Assembly: GCA_037013495.1 (NCBI GenBank) | Contig: JAZDXN010000029.1 | Span: forward strand, 1,128,501-1,192,500 | DNA length: 64,000 nucleotides | Source: Hippophae tibetana | Taxonomy: Eukaryota; Streptophyta; Magnoliopsida; Rosales; Elaeagnaceae | Direction of reading: 5' to 3' | Part shown: piece by piece, positions 1 through 8,848 of the stretch | Numbering within the stretch: position 1 is the first letter of the stretch | Layout: every line of letters starts with the position of its first letter | Translations under genes and position numbers: made by a program | Notes under the pieces: generated by a model | What the model saw: only the letters and a program-made list of their open reading frames with translations | What the model was told of the DNA's origin: nothing | Database searches by the model: none

Positions 1-235
1 ATCAAATGATTAAATTTGTTTAACACAAAAATCATTAACAATGATAAAAATGATTAAAAATTAAAATATACATTTAAATAACTTTATAATTGAATATTAA
101 TATTATTGATTTTTCTTATTAAATTTTACGTTTATCTTTATTAAATTATTTTTTAATTGCTTGATATAATATAATAATATTTTAATAAAAAATTATTAAA
201 ATGATATAATTTATCTTTAATTATTCTTTTTTTCA
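1..235. other. AT-rich intergenic flank
   Basis: Very AT-rich sequence with no ORF or repeat boundary that I can recognise. It leads into the GC-richer island that follows. Confidence 0.5.
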
Positions 236-415
236 TAGTGGTAGGTGGGCCCCACTCGGCACACCGAGCGGTGTGAACGAGAAACCTGCACCCATTCGCT
301 TTGGTCAGGTTTGAAGGACACACACGCATCCTAGCCGTTTCTTCTCTGATCTGATGGTCCACGTTGCGTGCGTGGAAGATGACGCGTGGACTTCTTCTCT
401 CCTGTGCGAAAATTA
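236..415. promoter_or_regulatory. GC-richer promoter-like island
   Basis: A short island of clearly higher GC in an AT-rich flank. It holds GTGGGCCCCAC (245-255), close to the GTGGGCCCAC-type site bound by plant TCP factors, then CACACCGAGCGGTGTG and a TGACGCG motif near 380. No ORF of convincing quality starts beside it. It could be the edge of a host promoter whose gene lies outside the window, or part of an unrecognised repeat. The site match is seen; the promoter role is inference. Confidence 0.25.
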
Positions 416-419
416 AACT

Positions 420-680
420 TTAATTAATTGCATTTTGACCCACAAATTTAATTCAAATTATATTTTAAAATTTCTTTAATTACAGTTAAGCCCTTTTCTA
501 ATTTAAATTAAATTTTTAAACTTTTAATAATTAAAATTAAGCCCGATTTTAATATAAATTATATTTTAGACTTTTATAAATTGCAATTAAGAACTCTTTT
601 ATTTAAAATTATATTTGTGGACATAAATTCACAATTAAGTACGGTTTTGATTCAAATTATTTAATTTTGTTAAAAATGTA
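420..680. repeat. Degenerate AT-rich tandem repeat
   Basis: Roughly 60-70 bp units recur about four times. Each has an AATTGCA/AATTACAG/AATTAAG-like start, a short GACCC/AAGCCC/AAGAACTC core and an AAATTATATTTTA-like tail. The copies are diverged. No coding potential is seen. Confidence 0.35.
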
Positions 681-894
681 TTCCTTAACACATAAAAGGT
701 AAATATTAATTTATTTAAGTAAAATTAACGAAAAATGTCAAGAACATAGCAATTATAATTGATAAAATAGATGAAAATAACTATATAAAATACAATTATC
801 AGGGTGCAATGCATAAAGGATACTTCAAGACTCTGTGGTCGCATTATCATCCTACGTGGCATCTTGGGTGACACTTAGAATCCAATTTAGTAAC
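681..894. other. Flank of solo LTR, no feature recognised
   Basis: Unique-looking sequence up to the solo LTR. Its last five bases, GTAAC (890-894), are the left target duplication. No ORF is supported. Confidence 0.5.
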
Positions 895-1115
895 TGATGA
901 GTGAAAACCGACATCGTCGATTCTTGCCAATACTTTGGTTTTAATATTTATAAAACTCTCGCAAGTACACGAATCATTTTGTAGAAAATGATAAGTATAC
1001 TCCCAAGGTCGATCTAAGGAAGGAATGTATGTGATTTTTAATTTATTATTCAAACTTTTAAGAACGAAATTAAATCCTAAACATCCTGTCACGATAGTTT
1101 GGTTTTTGTGTTTCT

Positions 1116-1255
1116 AATCTAATAACATAAAAATAAACATAGATACAGATTCAATAAATATAATCTAATAACATAAAAATAAACATAGATACAGATTCAA
1201 TAAATATAATCTAATAACATAAAAAAATAAACATAGATACAGATTCAATAAATAT
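1116..1255 (-). repeat. Three-copy 46-bp tandem repeat inside solo LTR
   Basis: The unit starting AATCTAATAACATAAAAAT occurs at 1116, 1162 and 1208 with almost no divergence. The young element has a shorter, more diverged version (6976-7107, 18561-18692), and the LTR at 30721-32505 has a single copy. The repeat number therefore varies between family members. Confidence 0.85.
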
Positions 1256-2308
1256 TTATGCAAATTTTATCATTTACAATAGTGGAGTATTTATAGATAT
1301 AATAACTAAATTAATTATGCTTGCTCATATTATCTAGGTTATTAAAGATATAAATTGATATTTTATTGATTCTCTCTTTTTTATATGAATACCACCTTTG
1401 GTGGGGTTAGATATTCTTTGTTAACTAAACAAATCAATTAACACATATGGGTGGGGTTGATAACTAATTTGGTTAATTAAATTAATTCCTTTTTCTAAGA
1501 GATTGAAAATGAACCATTTAAATGCCACCTTTGGTGGGGTTAGACAGTTTAAACTTTATTCAAGGTGTCCAAATTAAACATAAGAATTTAATTATCCGAG
1601 TACTAACTTTAAAGTTTTAAAACCATTATTGAAAACATGTTGTCAATACATTTTCAGATAATAATTCTTATAAATTTTTTTGAAATAGAGCTTCACTCTA
1701 ACTATCGGGCGATTGTACTAACAAATAAAAGAGCACTACTCTAAATCAGACGGGATAACTAAACCTTAAAATCTAATTTTCAGGTTTAAGTTTGTAATGA
1801 AAAATAATATATTTCTCTCTAACATTCTTAATATAAAATCTTGAATAAAAACAAAATCAATTCATTTTAAAGATTTTCACCTATTTAATATTTCGCAAGC
1901 ATAACAACGTTATTATTACATCATGTTTATAAACAACCAGCATAGTTAAATTTAATCACAGACAAATTAAATATAACATGTAAGAATAAAGCATAAAAAA
2001 TAACTGTAAAGAAAATAAAATCCTTACAGAACTTCGATGCTATTCCCGTTGCTAGAAAACCTCCAAGCGGAATTTGCACTCCTATTTATTGAATCAAAAA
2101 GCTAAGAAATTACAAAAACATAACTAGTTCTTCTCAAAAAGAGAAGAACTCTAAAACTAAGAGAATTTAACTAAAAACTAAGAAACAAACTAAGAAAAGC
2201 TTAAAAACTAAGAAGGAAACTAAGAAAAGCTTAAAAACTTAGAAATGAGAGAAAGAAAGAGAAGAGAAGAATGGTTTTGAGGTGTGTTTAGAAGTGAAGG
2301 GAAGGGGG

Positions 2309-2405
2309 TATTTATAGGTGAGGATGGAGAGAAAAAGTGAGTGAAAAAATGGTGAAAATGCGGAGTGCAATTGCTGAGGTCATTGATGACGTCAGCATGA
2401 CGTCA
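2309..2405 (-). promoter_or_regulatory. LTR promoter: TATA box plus TGACGTCA sites
   Basis: Read on the - strand, CTATAAATA (2309-2317) is a good plant TATA box. Upstream of it are two exact TGACGTCA palindromes (2387-2394 and 2398-2405) and a degenerate TGAGGTCA at 2374-2381. TGACG-type sites are bound by plant bZIP (TGA) factors. The arrangement repeats in the other family-A LTRs, which supports a real U3 promoter. Confidence 0.65.
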
Positions 2406-2845
2406 TGGGGCGGTTGCGCGTAAAAATGGGGCGAAATGGGCGTCGGCGCACACGGAGGGAAGTTGGGGCACGCAAGACGTGCGCGGGCGTGGGCTGGACT
2501 GGGCGCTGGCGCGCGCGCGGCTGGGCAGCTGCATGGCTCGGCGGCGCGATTTTCTCTTTTTTGACATTTTTGACATTTTTGACCCATTTTGTCCAATTTT
2601 TTCATATTTGTTGACCTTTTCTCATTTATTTATTAATATATTTGTGATATATTGCTTCCAGTTTTCCTATTTGAGTCTTTAAGTTATGTTTTTAAGTCAA
2701 ATACCTGAAAAACAATAAAAATATCCGTGATTCCGAAAAAGACAAATTTATATAAATATATGATAAAACATATAAATATATATATTTTTAATCAATTAAT
2801 GTGCATAAAATCATGGTAATTTTAGTGCTTTTTGAGCACTCATCA

Positions 2846-3084
2846 GTAACCCTACTTTAGCTTGTAGCTACGGTAGGCCAGAAGGTACTTGTACATTTAT
2901 CCTTCCATGAAATTCTTCTTCTAAGAACTTCTTGTTGTTTCTTGAGACTTGGAGAACTAGAGAAGACTTGTTAAAAAAATATTTTAGCTCCACAAAGTGC
3001 TTCACATTTTACTTGTTACTGGGGGTACCATTGTTTTTTGGTTGATTGATGAAAAAAAATCGACTTCGGGTTAGAATCCCTAAA
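2846..3084. other. Sequence between LTRs, nothing recognised
   Basis: Begins with the right GTAAC duplication of the solo LTR. No ORF or known repeat end is seen. It may be the U3 part of the following LTR fragment, too diverged to align by eye. Confidence 0.4.
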
Positions 3085-4320
3085 AATATCTCTCTAGAAA
3101 GCTTTTTTAGTTTTTTAGTTATAAAGTTCTTCTCTTTTTGAGAATAACTAATTATGCTTTTGTAAATTTTTAGTTTTTGATTCAATAAACAGAAATGCAA
3201 ATCCGTTTGGAGGTTTTGTAGAAACAGAATCGGGATCAAAGTTCTATAAGTATTCTTTTGAGGTATAATTTTAAAATTAACTATTTATAGTTATTTTTTT
3301 GTTTTATTCTTATATGTTATATTTAATTTGTTTGTGATTAAATTTAACATGGTTAACTATTTGTAAATATGATATAATAATAACGTTGTTATGCTTGCGA
3401 AATATTAAATAGGTAAAACATTTCTATAAAATAAATTGATTTTGTTTTTATTCAAAATTTTATATTAAGGATATTAGAGAGAAATATATTATTTTTCACT
3501 ACAAACTTAAATATGAAAATTAGATTTTAAGGTTTAACTATTATGTTTGATTTAGAGTAATGCCATTTTATTTGTTGGTACATTCGCCTCGTAGTAAGAA
3601 TAAAGCTCTATTTCAAAAGTTTTTATAAGAACTATTATTTGAAAATGTATTTACAACATATTTTTAGGAACGATTTTAAAACTTGAAAGTTAGTACTGAG
3701 ATAATTAAATTTTTAGGTTTAATTTTGTCACCTTGAATAAAGTTTAAAATGCCTAACTCAACCAAAGGTGGCATTTAAATGGTTCATTTTCAATCCTTTA
3801 GAAAGAAAAATAATAATTTAATTAACCAAATTAATTATCAACCCCACCCATAAGTTTTAACAGATTTGTCTAATTAACAAAAAATATCTAACCCCACCAA
3901 ATGTGGTATTTATATAAAAAAGAGAGAATCAATAAATATAAATTTATTTATTTAATAACCTAAATAATATAAGTAAGAAAAAATACCTTAATTACTATAT
4001 CCATTAATACTCCACTATTATGAATGATAAAATTTTGCATAATTGTTTATTGAATCCATATGTTTGTTTATTTTTTTATGTTATTAGATTAGGAAACAAA
4101 AAAATCAAAATATCGTGACATGATATTTAGGATTTAATTTCATTTTTAAAAGTTTAAATAATAAATTAAAAAATACATATATTTCTTCCTTAGATCGACC
4201 TTGGGAGCATACTTAACATTTTTTATAAAATAATTCGTGTATTTGCGAGAGTTTTACAAGTATAAAACCAAAATATTTTCAAAACTGGTATTGCTAATTC
4301 AATGTCGATTTTGTTCATCA
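3085..4320 (+). mobile_element. 5'-truncated LTR, family A, diverged
   Basis: Reverse complement of the family-A LTR from its U5-side gene-proximal half. Shared blocks include the AAGTTCTTCTCTTTTTGAGA segment, CCGTTTGGAGGTTTT, the AACAACGTTATTATTA-like segment and the GGTGGGGTTGATAA-like segment. It ends GTTCATCA at 4320, the normal LTR end, but the primer binding site that should follow is replaced by poly-T. Many substitutions make it older than the solo LTR beside it. Confidence 0.8.
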
Positions 4321-4579
4321 AGTTTTTTTTTTAAATTTACTTTTTAACTTTTAATTTTATTTTAAACTTACTTTATTTATTTCCTTTAATTTTTAACTTA
4401 AAAAATCATTATTTATTTAAATAATGAGTTCTAAATAAATAAATAAATAATAAAAAATAATATACACATTTTTTTTATTTTAAAAAAATGTTAACTTAAT
4501 TCTTAACTTGGGTTAATATTTTTATTTATTATATAGTTTTTGTATACTAACTTGTAAATATTGTTCGATAAAATTAACA
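4321..4579. other. AT-rich spacer
   Basis: Low-complexity AT sequence between two family-A LTR fragments of opposite orientation. No gene is seen. Confidence 0.5.
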
Positions 4580-4994
4580 TTGAATTAGAAATACCGATTT
4601 TGCAAAGACTTTGGTTTTCTATTTGTAAAACTCTCGCAAGTGTATAATGCACACATCATTTTATAGAAAATGAAAAGTATATTCCTAATGTTAATATAAG
4701 GAAAGAATATATGTGGTTTTTAATTTATTATTCAAACTCTTAGAAACAATATTAAATCCTAAACATCATGTCACAATTGTTTTTTTGTGTTTCCTAATCT
4801 AATAACATATAAAAACATAGATATAGATTCAATAAAAATTATGCAAATTTTTATCAATTCTAACATTGGAGTATTTATGGATATAATAATTAAGTTAATT
4901 ATGCTTCCTCATATTATTTAGGTTATTAAATATGTAAATTGATATTTATTGATTCTCTTTTTTTTTTCTATATAAATATCGTTTTTGGTGGGAT
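4580..4994 (-). mobile_element. LTR fragment, family A
   Basis: Matches the first ~410 bp of family-A LTRs on the + strand (CTTTGGTTTT, CTCTCGCAAGTG, AAATCCTAAACATC, ATTGATTCTCT) and stops abruptly after a GGTGGGATAG version of the GGTGGGGTTAG block. It faces the fragment at 3085-4320, leaving an inverted pair of old LTR pieces. Confidence 0.75.
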
Positions 4995-5334
4995 AGTAGT
5001 GGTTGTATGTATCAGAAGTGTGTGGCTTTCTTGATCTAGTGGAGACCTGAAGCTCAAGTTGATCCTGGTTGTTTGTTCTATGAACCTAATCTCTAGGTAG
5101 TAGCACATTTGTTGATTCTTATCCAAAGGTGAGTGCCCTTTGATTCCCAGTTGATATTGGGTACTTTGGATTGAGAATATATGAGTTGAAGGAAAAAAGT
5201 AGGATGATTACACAAATGTCGAGGTGGCATGACCTAAATGTTTTTCTAAGATAAGATATTCTAAGAGCTGCCATTTGTGGGTATTGGGAATATACTACGG
5301 ATGCAAGCTCTGAATGTTTTGAATGTTCTTACAA
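4995..5334. other. Unrecognised sequence left of old element B
   Basis: Moderate-complexity sequence with no ORF of note. If element B inserted at 5340, this was once contiguous with 29641 onward. I do not recognise what the joined sequence encodes. Confidence 0.4.
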
Positions 5335-5866
5335 GGTGGTGTTGTACATTATTTTTGACCTATAATTTGTTATGTTTTGTAAGAATTAATTTTATGTTTT
5401 ATTATTATGTTGTTTTGAAGAGTATTTTTATGTTTTGTAGGTTAAAATGCATTTAGAAGAATCTTAGGTAAACACGAAAAAAAGAGTGAAAACGTGGAAA
5501 TTAATGGAAACTCACACAAGTCAAAACACAAATATCAATTAAATACCCTGGCATAGATGTATTCCATGCTGCAATGAGGTGCTCTTCGGTTATAACCGGT
5601 GATTTTGAAAATTCAATGCACGTCGTAACTCAACAAAATCCATGCCATAACATAAGCCTTTTGGATCAATTTGTGTTTTTGTTAGAGTTCAACGCATGCC
5701 ATGGACCAACATATTCTATTCCATGACACAAGCCTCTCAGATTGCAGCTAGGGATTCACAATTCAATGCACACCATGGTGCAAAATAAAGCATGGCACAA
5801 CCTAAGTGTACAAATTAGCTAGAAACCATAGTACGCATACTAAACATGTTTCAACTAAAATTTAAC

Positions 5867-5875
5867 CTATAAATA
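5867..5875 (+). promoter_or_regulatory. TATA box of LTR B (5' copy)
   Basis: CTATAAATA inside the 5' LTR, preserved at the equivalent place in the 3' LTR (28662-28670) within AACCTATAAATA. Conservation between the two LTRs supports it as the core promoter of family B. Confidence 0.6.
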
Positions 5876-6751
5876 GACACTAAATTTGTCTTAGTCCATA
5901 TCAAGCCTTACTAGCTACCTATAGCCATATTTTTACACTCCATAATACAAAAAAAAATAGAGAAAACCGCTACCAATTGTGAAGTAGTTTACAAGGATTT
6001 GAAGAAAGAGATCAACCAATTTAGAGATGTGAAATCATAGATCAAGAATGGGGTATTTTTATTGTTAGATATTATTTTTCTCTTTGTAAGGTGAATGTCT
6101 TTTGTAGTTGAATTAATTGTGGTTATTAACTATGATATGCTAACTTTTAAATATGAGATTTTAGTCTTCTTTTCAATGATTGTAAGAGTAATTTTATGAT
6201 TTAATTAAAGAAAACTTGATTGATTTCTAATTCATGTTTTTCATAACTTTAAATATAAATTAATGATGTTAAAATCTTAATTTATAATTAAATAAAATAT
6301 TTTAGAACTAAGTATTAAACACATCATTTGTGTTTGGTTGTGCATTTATGAACATAAATCTAATCTAATTATATTGATTTATATTAAATTAGATGTTTTA
6401 AGTATTTCCCTTTGGTTTACCAACTAATCAATTTCAAGCAACCTAGGAAGTTTTTGATTCATTGTAAATTGTGGGGGCTCACCATGATCATTAGGTGTTT
6501 GCTTATATAAAAGAAAAAAATCAATAGTTTTAGCTTTTTATTTAAATAATTTAATTTGACTATAATTTAATTTACTTGCTTTAATTTAGTTATATAATCA
6601 ATTTAGAGTTTACAATATTTCTCTCAATCGACTATTGATAGAAAATTTATGATTGTTTATTTTAACAAATTTGTAAAGTAATTCAAAAAACAAATCTACC
6701 AATTCCTTTAGAGGCTGACCCGAGGGAGTATTTATCATTAGTTTGTTAGTG

Positions 6752-6756
6752 ATACA
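6752..6756. repeat. Left target-site duplication ATACA of the young element
   Basis: ATACA directly precedes TGATGAACG. The same five bases follow the other LTR end at 20415-20419, as expected for integrase-mediated insertion. Confidence 0.95.
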
Positions 6757-6975
6757 TGATGAACGAAAACCGGCATCGCCGATTCCCGCAAATACTTTGG
6801 TTTTAATATTTATAAAACTCTCGCAAGTGCACGAATCATTTCGAAGAAAATGATAAGTATACTCCCAAGGTCGATCTAAGGAAGGAATGTATGTGGTTTT
6901 TAATTTATTATTCAAACTTTTAAAAACAAAATTAAATCCTAAACATCCTGTCACGATAGTTTGGTTTTTGTGTTC

Positions 6976-7107
6976 CTAATCTAATAACATAAAATAAACA
7001 TATATACAGATTAATTAAATATAATCTAATAACATAAAAATAAACATAGATACAAATTCAATAAATAATTATCTAAAAATAAACATATATACGGATTCAA
7101 TAAATAT
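6976..7107 (-). repeat. Short tandem repeat in U5-side of LTR A (3' copy)
   Basis: Two and a half diverged copies of the AATCTAATAACATAAAA... unit that is present three times in the solo LTR at 1116-1255. It is identical to the region at 18561-18692 in the partner LTR. Confidence 0.7.
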
Positions 7108-8164
7108 TCATGCAAATTTTTATCATTTATATTAGCGGAGTATTTATGGATATAATAACTAAATTAATTATGCTTGCTCATATTAACTAGGTTATTAAAG
7201 ATATAAATTGATATTTTATTGATTCTCTCTTTTTTATATAAATACCACCTTTGGTGGGGTTAGATATTCTTTGTTAACTAAACAAATCAATTAACACCTA
7301 TGGGTGGGGTTGATAACTAATATGCTTAATTAAATTAATTCCTTTTTCTAAGAGATTGAAAATGAACCATTTAAATGCCACCTTTGGTGGGGTTAGACAA
7401 TTTAAACATTATTCAAGGTGTCCAAATTAAACTTAAGAATTTAATTATCCGAGTACTAACTTTCAAGTTTTAAAACCACTATTGAAAACATGTTGTCAAT
7501 ACATTTTCACATAATAATTCTTATAAAAACTTTTGAAATAGAGTTTCACTCTAACTACCGGGCGATTGTACCAACAAATAAAAGAGCACTACTCTAAATT
7601 AGACCGGATAACTAAACCTTAAAATCTAATTTTCGGGTTTAAGTTTGTAATGAAAAAATAATATATTTCTCTCTAACATTCTTAATATAAAATCTTGAAT
7701 AAAAACAAAATCAATTCATTTTAAAGATTTTTACCTATTTAATATTTCGCAAGCATAACAACGTCGTTATTACATCATTTTTACTAAACAGCTAGCATAG
7801 TTAAATTTAACCACAGACAAGTTGAATATAACATGTAAGAATAAAGCATAAAAATAACTGTAAAGAAAATAAAATCCTTACAGAACTTCGACGCTATTCC
7901 CGTTGCTAGAAAACCTCCGAGCGGAATTTGCACTTCCATATATTGAATCAAAAACTAAATTATTACAAAAACATTACAAGTTCCTCTCAAAAAGAGAAGA
8001 ACACTAAAACTAAGAGAATTGAACTAAAAACTAAGAAGGAAACTAAGAAAAACTTAGAAACTAAGAAAGAAACTAAGGAAAACTCAAAAAAACTAAGAAA
8101 TGAGAGAAAGAAAGAAGAGAGAAGTGTGGTTTGAAGGTGTATTTTGAAGTGAAGGGAAGGGGGG

Positions 8165-8173
8165 TATTTATAG
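8165..8173 (-). promoter_or_regulatory. TATA box of family-A LTR (3' copy)
   Basis: CTATAAATA on the - strand, followed by a C-rich stretch as in many plant promoters. It is conserved at 19750-19758, 2309-2317 and 32002-32010. Transcription would start roughly 30 bp further along the - strand. Confidence 0.75.
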
Positions 8174-8241
8174 GTGAGGATGGAGAGAAAAAGTAGAGAA
8201 AAAAATGTTAAAAAAATGTAAAAACGCGGATTATTGATTGC

Positions 8242-8262
8242 TGACGTCATTTGATGACGTCA
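8242..8262 (-). promoter_or_regulatory. Paired TGACGTCA sites (3' LTR)
   Basis: Two perfect palindromes TGACGTCA (8242-8249 and 8255-8262), 13 bp start to start, about 70-90 bp upstream of the TATA box. TGACGTCA is the CRE/TGA-type target of plant bZIP factors, and paired TGACG motifs form the as-1 type element. The partner LTR has the same pair. Confidence 0.6.
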
Positions 8263-8284
8263 GCATGACATGGGGCGGCTGCAC

Positions 8285-8515
8285 AGTACTGGGTATGAAC
8301 AGTGCCGAGTCTGATGAACAGTACCGGGGTATGAACAGTAACGCGCGGATGAACAGTACCCGCGGATGAAAAGTGCCGAGTTTGATGAACAGTACCGGGG
8401 TATGAACAGTGCCGAGTCTGATGAACAGTACGCGCGGATGAACAGTGCCGCGCGCTGCTGCTTGGGGCGGTGCTGGGCGGTGGGTCGCGGCGGCCGGGCG
8501 GCGCGGCGGCGCGAT
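8285..8515 (-). repeat. GC-rich minisatellite in U3 (3' LTR)
   Basis: Around nine degenerate units built on ATGAACAGT followed by short GC-rich joiners (GCCGAGTCTG, ACCGGGGT, AACGCGCGG, ACCCGCGG), then a CpG-rich stretch ending GGCGGCGCGATTTTCG. Several frames stay open across it only because the unit lacks stops. The partner LTR has one more unit and a few substitutions. The solo LTR and the 30721-32505 LTR have a different GC-rich sequence at this place. Confidence 0.85.
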
Positions 8516-8811
8516 TTTCGTCTTTTTGACATTTTTGACCTTTTCGACCCATTTTGTCCAATTTTTCCATATTTGTTGACCTTTTCCCACTTATTTATTA
8601 ATATATTTGTGATGTATTGCTTCAAGTATTCCTGTTTGAGTCTTTAAATTGCGTTTTTAAGCCAAAATACCTGAAAAACAATAAAAATACCCGTGATTCC
8701 GAAAAAGACAAATTTATATAAATATATGATAAAACATATAAATATATGTATTTTTAATCAATTAATGTGCATAAAATCATGGTTATTTTAGTGCTTTTTG
8801 AGCACTCATCA

Positions 8812-8823
8812 CAACCCCTAACC
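8812..8823 (-). other. Polypurine tract of the young element
   Basis: On the - strand GGTTAGGGGTTG abuts the 3' LTR start TGATGAGTGC. The sister element has GGTTGGGGGTTG at 32506-32517. This is where plus-strand DNA synthesis would be primed. It is less pure than classical tracts because of the T residues. Confidence 0.65.
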
Positions 8824-8828
8824 AGCTT

Positions 8829-8848
8829 CTTGCTAGTCCCTTAGCAAG
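8829..8848 (-). other. Hairpin next to the polypurine tract
   Basis: Perfect 7-bp inverted repeat CTTGCTA/TAGCAAG with a 6-nt loop, a few bases upstream of the polypurine tract in the transcript. It is unchanged in the sister element (32523-32542). Role unknown. Confidence 0.5.

Larger units (their letters stand above)
895..2845 (-). mobile_element. Solo LTR, family A (Ty3/gypsy, Athila-like)
   Basis: A complete LTR of about 1.95 kb that begins TGATGAGTGAAAACC and ends AGCACTCATCA on the + strand. It matches the LTRs of the young element at 6757-20414 along its whole length. It is flanked by the perfect 5-bp duplication GTAAC (890-894 and 2846-2850), and neither side shows a primer binding site or polypurine tract. 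It is therefore a true solo LTR made by recombination between the two LTRs of an inserted element. Transcription direction is -, judged from the TATA box and the relatives. Confidence 0.93.
5340..6756 (+). repeat. 5' LTR of old element B, first part
   Basis: Aligns with the 3' LTR at 28126-29640 throughout: the CATTATT..TGACCTATA start, AGAAGAAT, the AACAAAATCCAT segment, AACCTATAAATA, and the TAATTAAATTAGATG-like and CTCACCATGATCATT segments. It is interrupted at 6756 by the nested element, and its last ~31 bp resume at 20420. Homologous pieces lie at 54240-54905, 55440-56567 and 56580-57990. Confidence 0.85.
6757..8811 (-). repeat. 3' LTR of the young family-A element
   Basis: 2,055 bp running from TGATGAACG to GAGCACTCATCA on the + strand, matching 18342-20414 base for base wherever compared outside the minisatellite. 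Length differs by 18 bp, all in that minisatellite. On the - strand the U3 starts at 8811. The terminal AGTGCTTTTTGAGCACT (8790-8806) is a short inverted repeat kept in every full-length family-A LTR here. Confidence 0.95.

Noticed and set aside
153..362. 69-codon - strand ORF across the GC-richer island
   Set aside because: No domain, and its C-terminal half is translated AT-rich sequence. A promoter-like island is the better description.
7928..8250. ORFs of 68 and 87 codons near the LTR transcription start
   Set aside because: Lys/Glu- or Phe/Leu-rich translations of a purine-rich repeat. Identical copies in the partner LTR only reflect LTR identity.
8231..8647. Several overlapping ORFs of 93-121 codons on both strands in the LTR (and the equivalents at 19816-20250)
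   Set aside because: They cross the GC-rich ATGAACAGT minisatellite, whose unit lacks stops in several frames. They have repetitive translations and no domain, and lie upstream of the LTR TATA box.
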